In this document: one piece after another, positions 61,561 through 64,000 of the stretch | Position numbering within the stretch: the stretch's first letter is position 1 | Layout: each line of letters begins with the position of its first letter | Origin: Eublepharis macularius | Lineage: Eukaryota > Chordata > Lepidosauria > Squamata > Eublepharidae | Reading direction: 5' to 3' | Length of the DNA: 64,000 nucleotides | Assembly (NCBI RefSeq): GCF_028583425.1 | Contig: NC_072796.1 | Location: 88,431,464 to 88,495,463, forward strand | Notes under the pieces: model-generated | Databases searched by the model: none | What the model saw: the letters and a program-made list of their open reading frames with translations, nothing else | What the model was told of the DNA's origin: nothing | Translations under genes and position numbers: made by a program

Positions 61561-61846
61561 GTTGGACACCCTCCCCCCGTCACTCAGCTCCCAGGCCGCG
61601 CCCAGGCGGCGGCGCCTCCGGCCCCGACGGCCGGGCCCGGTTGGCCGAAGGAAGCGCAGATCGAGGGAGGCCGGGGGAGGAGCCGAGCGCGGATAGGCCA
61701 GCGTACGGCGCCCCTCCCTGCTGTCGCTCCAAGCGCCCGGGAGAGACCGATTGGGCCTGCAGAGCTGTCGGTTTTCCATCGGGCGGCGGGGCCTAGAACT
61801 TGGGTAGGCTGCGCCACTTATATAGTCGCTGCCCAAGCCGCTGACG

Positions 61847-61905
61847 TCTTTCGAATTGGGGACGAGTGTTCCGTCTGTGGGTCGGTTCTCCTCGTCGTCT
61901 GCGAG
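61847..61905 (+). other. CHCHD7: Likely CHCHD7 first exon (5' UTR, partial gene)
   Basis: CHCHD7 is a small twin-CX9C protein of the mitochondrial intermembrane space, normally transcribed divergently from PLAG1. On the plus strand a TATA-like ATATAG lies near 61818-61825. A GC-rich segment then ends GCGAG|GTGAGC, with donor GT at 61906-61907. No exon encoding the RLRDPD...NPC start of CHCHD7 could be found between here and 64000, so the coding exons are presumed to lie beyond the window. The gene identity rests on synteny and the donor site only. The start is estimated at about 30 bases after the TATA-like motif. Confidence 0.45.
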
Positions 61906-62577
61906 GTGAGCGGTGCTTCCTGAAGAGTCGTACCTGGGAGCGGCTTTGCGCGCGCGTAGTCGTTGCGGCAGTCGCGCGATGGCTCGGCTGAGGGCCGCTG
62001 TTAGTGGTGTTCCTTGAGCGACCGAAGGCTGCTAATGGTGTCGTTCCCCCCCCCCCCACCTTTCTAACAAACGGCGCCTTCGTCCATAATGCGGAGTGGG
62101 AATGCGCTTAGCCTGGCCCAGAGCGCGGATGAGGCAGGATGGGCCGCGGTAGGCCTGGGTGTTGTCTGAGCTGAGGATCCCTTCGCTGGTTTAGAAAATC
62201 GGCAGGCAGCTGTGGAGCTCTGAGGCGGCGGTGGGTGGTCATTTGGGTAGCCCGTGGCTGTACCCCCTTTTAGTCAAGTTCTCCTCTTTTTGCCCTTCCC
62301 TGGCAAATGGCGGAATCTCTGGCGCCTCCAGCGTGAAAAGGAACTCCAGTAGCAGGTACGGAGAGCGCTCTCTTTCTGCTTGTCTGCCGGAAAAGAACAG
62401 GCTGAGCTGGACGGCCCGAGGTCTGACTGGTGTGAGGCAGTCGTATACGCATATTAGGGCGAGGAAGGGGCAGCCTCGGTTTTGGTTTCCTTGCGCGAAC
62501 GCTTAGTGCATGGGGGGGGAATCAGCGCCAGGTGCCGCGCTTTTAAAGACGCTTCAGCCTGCCGTGAGGAGAGTTTC

Positions 62578-62757
62578 AGGTGGGTAGCCGCGTTGGACTG
62601 CAGTGCAAGAGCAGCAGTCGAGTCTTAGAGGCCAATTCGATTTCCAGGCTAAACGCCCATCTGACGAAGGGAACTTTGCCTCTCGAAAGTTCATACCCTG
62701 GAAATCTAGTTGGTCTTTAACGTGCGACTGGACTCGAATCTTGCTCTTTAAACTACC
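62578..62757 (+). repeat. Penelope-terminus-like repeat in presumed CHCHD7 intron 1
   Basis: It begins GGTGGGTAGCCGCGTTGGAC. CTGACGA at 62661-62667, GAAA at 62685-62688 and GTTCATACCCTGGAAATCTA follow, closing with a second inverted copy of the GACTCGAATCTTGCTC sequence. The two ends (GAGTCTTAGAGGCCAA and its partner TTGGTCTTTAACGTGC) form a stem. Confidence 0.75.
62661..62692 (+). ncRNA. Hammerhead-like motif in the 62.6-kb repeat
   Basis: CTGACGA, one A, a weak GGGA...TCTC stem, GAAA, then GTTC. The core boxes are intact but stem II is weakened relative to the 4.5-kb motif. Confidence 0.4.
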
Positions 62758-64000
62758 AGTTAGTTTTATATTAGTGCGCTTTTTTGTAGAAAAGGCGGGC
62801 GGAAGGGCGGCAACTCATAAAGTTACCATCGATTCCCACAATTCCATCCTCAGGGATTTGGGACACCCCTCCCACCTTCACAAGGTGCTCGTGGTAGTTT
62901 GTGTTGGTGAGTACCATTGCAAAAAATTCCTGGTTTGGATTACGATTAGGAGCGCAGGCAGGATGCTCTTCTCCATTCTACTTGTCTAAACGGTGTCAAA
63001 TACTTCCGGGCTGGTTCAGTAAGAAAAGCAGGGAATATAGTTTATCCGCATTTGGAGGGGCTGTTGGCTTCTCCTGGGCTTTCCAAGAGCATCTGCCTGG
63101 CCCCTCTTGGAAATGGATTGCTGTGTTTATGGAGTAATCGTTTGGCCACAATGAATTAGTAAATGTTGTATGCAGCAAGCTGAGTGTGAAACTTTGATGA
63201 ATGTAGTGGCTTGCTGTATGCTAAAAGTTCAGAACTCTTCATGTCAGTATAAATCTTTAGGCTCTGTGTGGCTATTCCCCTCCAGGAGACAGTATGCTGT
63301 GTGTTGAAATGTGGACTGAGTTCTCCCTTTCTATGTGGCGTTTAGCAGTTCAGTTAAATGATAAGAGCCCTTTCTAATAAAAAAATATATGGGGGTGCTA
63401 TTAAATCTGGAAACCTAAAAAAATGGTAGTTGTGTTTGATCTAGCAAGATCCAGATCCCATAGCACCTTCTTTTGACTCAAAAGCTCATAACGTGGAGTC
63501 TAGCTAATTTCCCCCCTCTCATTCTCCTTTTTGCCAGTCCCTGTCCCACATAGCTTTTGTCCATGCAGATCCCTCAGCATTGCCTTTTAGGTGGTCAAAG
63601 TGAATCCCTCCTTCACCTTTTTACCAGGGGAAAAGTTGGTTGAATCCAACTCCTTTAGCTTTTCTACCCAAATTATAAATTATCAAAGAAAGAAAGTAGG
63701 AGAAAAACAATGTGCTCTTACTGATAGAGTTGCAGCAGGAAGACTGAGAAATGCCCTACTTCTTTCTGGAGAAAACACAATTTTTTTAGAACCAGCGCAT
63801 GGATTCCAAGTTGCTAGTATATGGTGCTTGTGTGGAACATAATAGTGTGTCATCCCTCTCTATGGTCAGTGGAAAGTAATCAAAGATTTTTTTTAACACT
63901 ACTCAAATGCCTCTTAGCACTGAAATGTTTTTCTTAGGCTACAAGACAACCCTTTTCTCCTTGTACATTTTGAGAATAGGCAAGCACATTGGTGTTCCCA
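62758..64000 (+). other. Presumed CHCHD7 intron 1, nothing recognised
   Basis: Composition returns to AT-rich. ORFs here show no CX9C motif or other domain, and no coding exon was identified up to the window end. Confidence 0.4.

Larger units (their letters stand above)
60780..62560. promoter_or_regulatory. CpG island and putative bidirectional PLAG1/CHCHD7 promoter
   Basis: Base composition changes sharply from AT-rich to GC- and CpG-rich here. The core between the two divergent donors (61340 minus, 61905 plus) contains an inverted CCAAT box (GATTGG near 61749-61754), a TATA-like ATATAG near 61820, a CRE-like TGACGTC near 61841-61847, and many GC-box-like GGGCGG or CCGCCC strings. The layout matches the head-to-head PLAG1-CHCHD7 arrangement known in other vertebrates. 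Several long ORFs on both strands are by-products of high GC content. Confidence 0.7.

Noticed and set aside
61327-61923. 198-codon plus-strand ORF and others in the CpG island
   Set aside because: High GC content leaves few stops in all frames. The ORFs overlap on both strands, cross the likely exon 1 donors, and show no domain.
61906-64000. CHCHD7 coding exons
   Set aside because: No frame encodes the conserved N-terminus or paired CX9C motifs before the window ends.

Overview
This is vertebrate nuclear DNA, almost certainly from a squamate reptile (lizard or snake; species not resolved). It is AT-rich and intron-dominated, with one CpG island. The dispersed repeats are the squamate set: tRNA-derived SINEs of the Sauria type, CR1, L2, RTE/BovB-like and L1-like LINEs, Penelope-like and DIRS-like retroelements, and many short hAT-type elements.

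The one protein-coding gene that can be read is PLAG1, on the minus strand. Its two coding exons lie at 12289-13552 and 14068-14309 and encode a 501-residue seven-zinc-finger transcription factor. A long 3' UTR runs leftward, probably to about 7.5 kb. A candidate non-coding 5' exon lies at 20672-20775, and a likely first exon ends at 61340 in the CpG island. The gene therefore covers about 54 kb, most of it intron. On the other side of the island a plus-strand exon with a clean donor at 61905/61906 fits exon 1 of CHCHD7, the usual head-to-head neighbour of PLAG1; its coding exons would lie past 64000.

Region by region: 1-7.5 kb is intergenic, with a near-perfect fold-back element (4011-4590) and AT palindromes. 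7.5-14.4 kb is the PLAG1 3' UTR and coding part. 14.4-61.3 kb is PLAG1 5'-UTR intron, holding nested repeats: an hAT-like element (18843-19812), a fold-back around an AATAT array (22.0-22.8 kb), a truncated L1-like insertion (25.8-26.4 kb), CR1 with a SINE and an hAT-like element nested inside it (30.8-34.9 kb), a decayed R1/Jockey/I-group LINE (36.8-39.7 kb), RTE, Penelope and DIRS remnants (40-44.1 kb), and L2 (47-52.7 kb). 61.3-62.6 kb is the CpG island and bidirectional promoter. 62.6-64 kb is presumed CHCHD7 intron 1.

The most interesting signal is a recurring hammerhead-ribozyme-like layout (CTGANGA, a stem, then GAAA and a short self-complementary stem III). It appears in the fold-back at 4 kb, at the Penelope-like terminus at 41.2 kb, and in related short repeats at 45.0 and 62.7 kb. 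All coordinates and matches were read by eye; no alignment or folding program was run.
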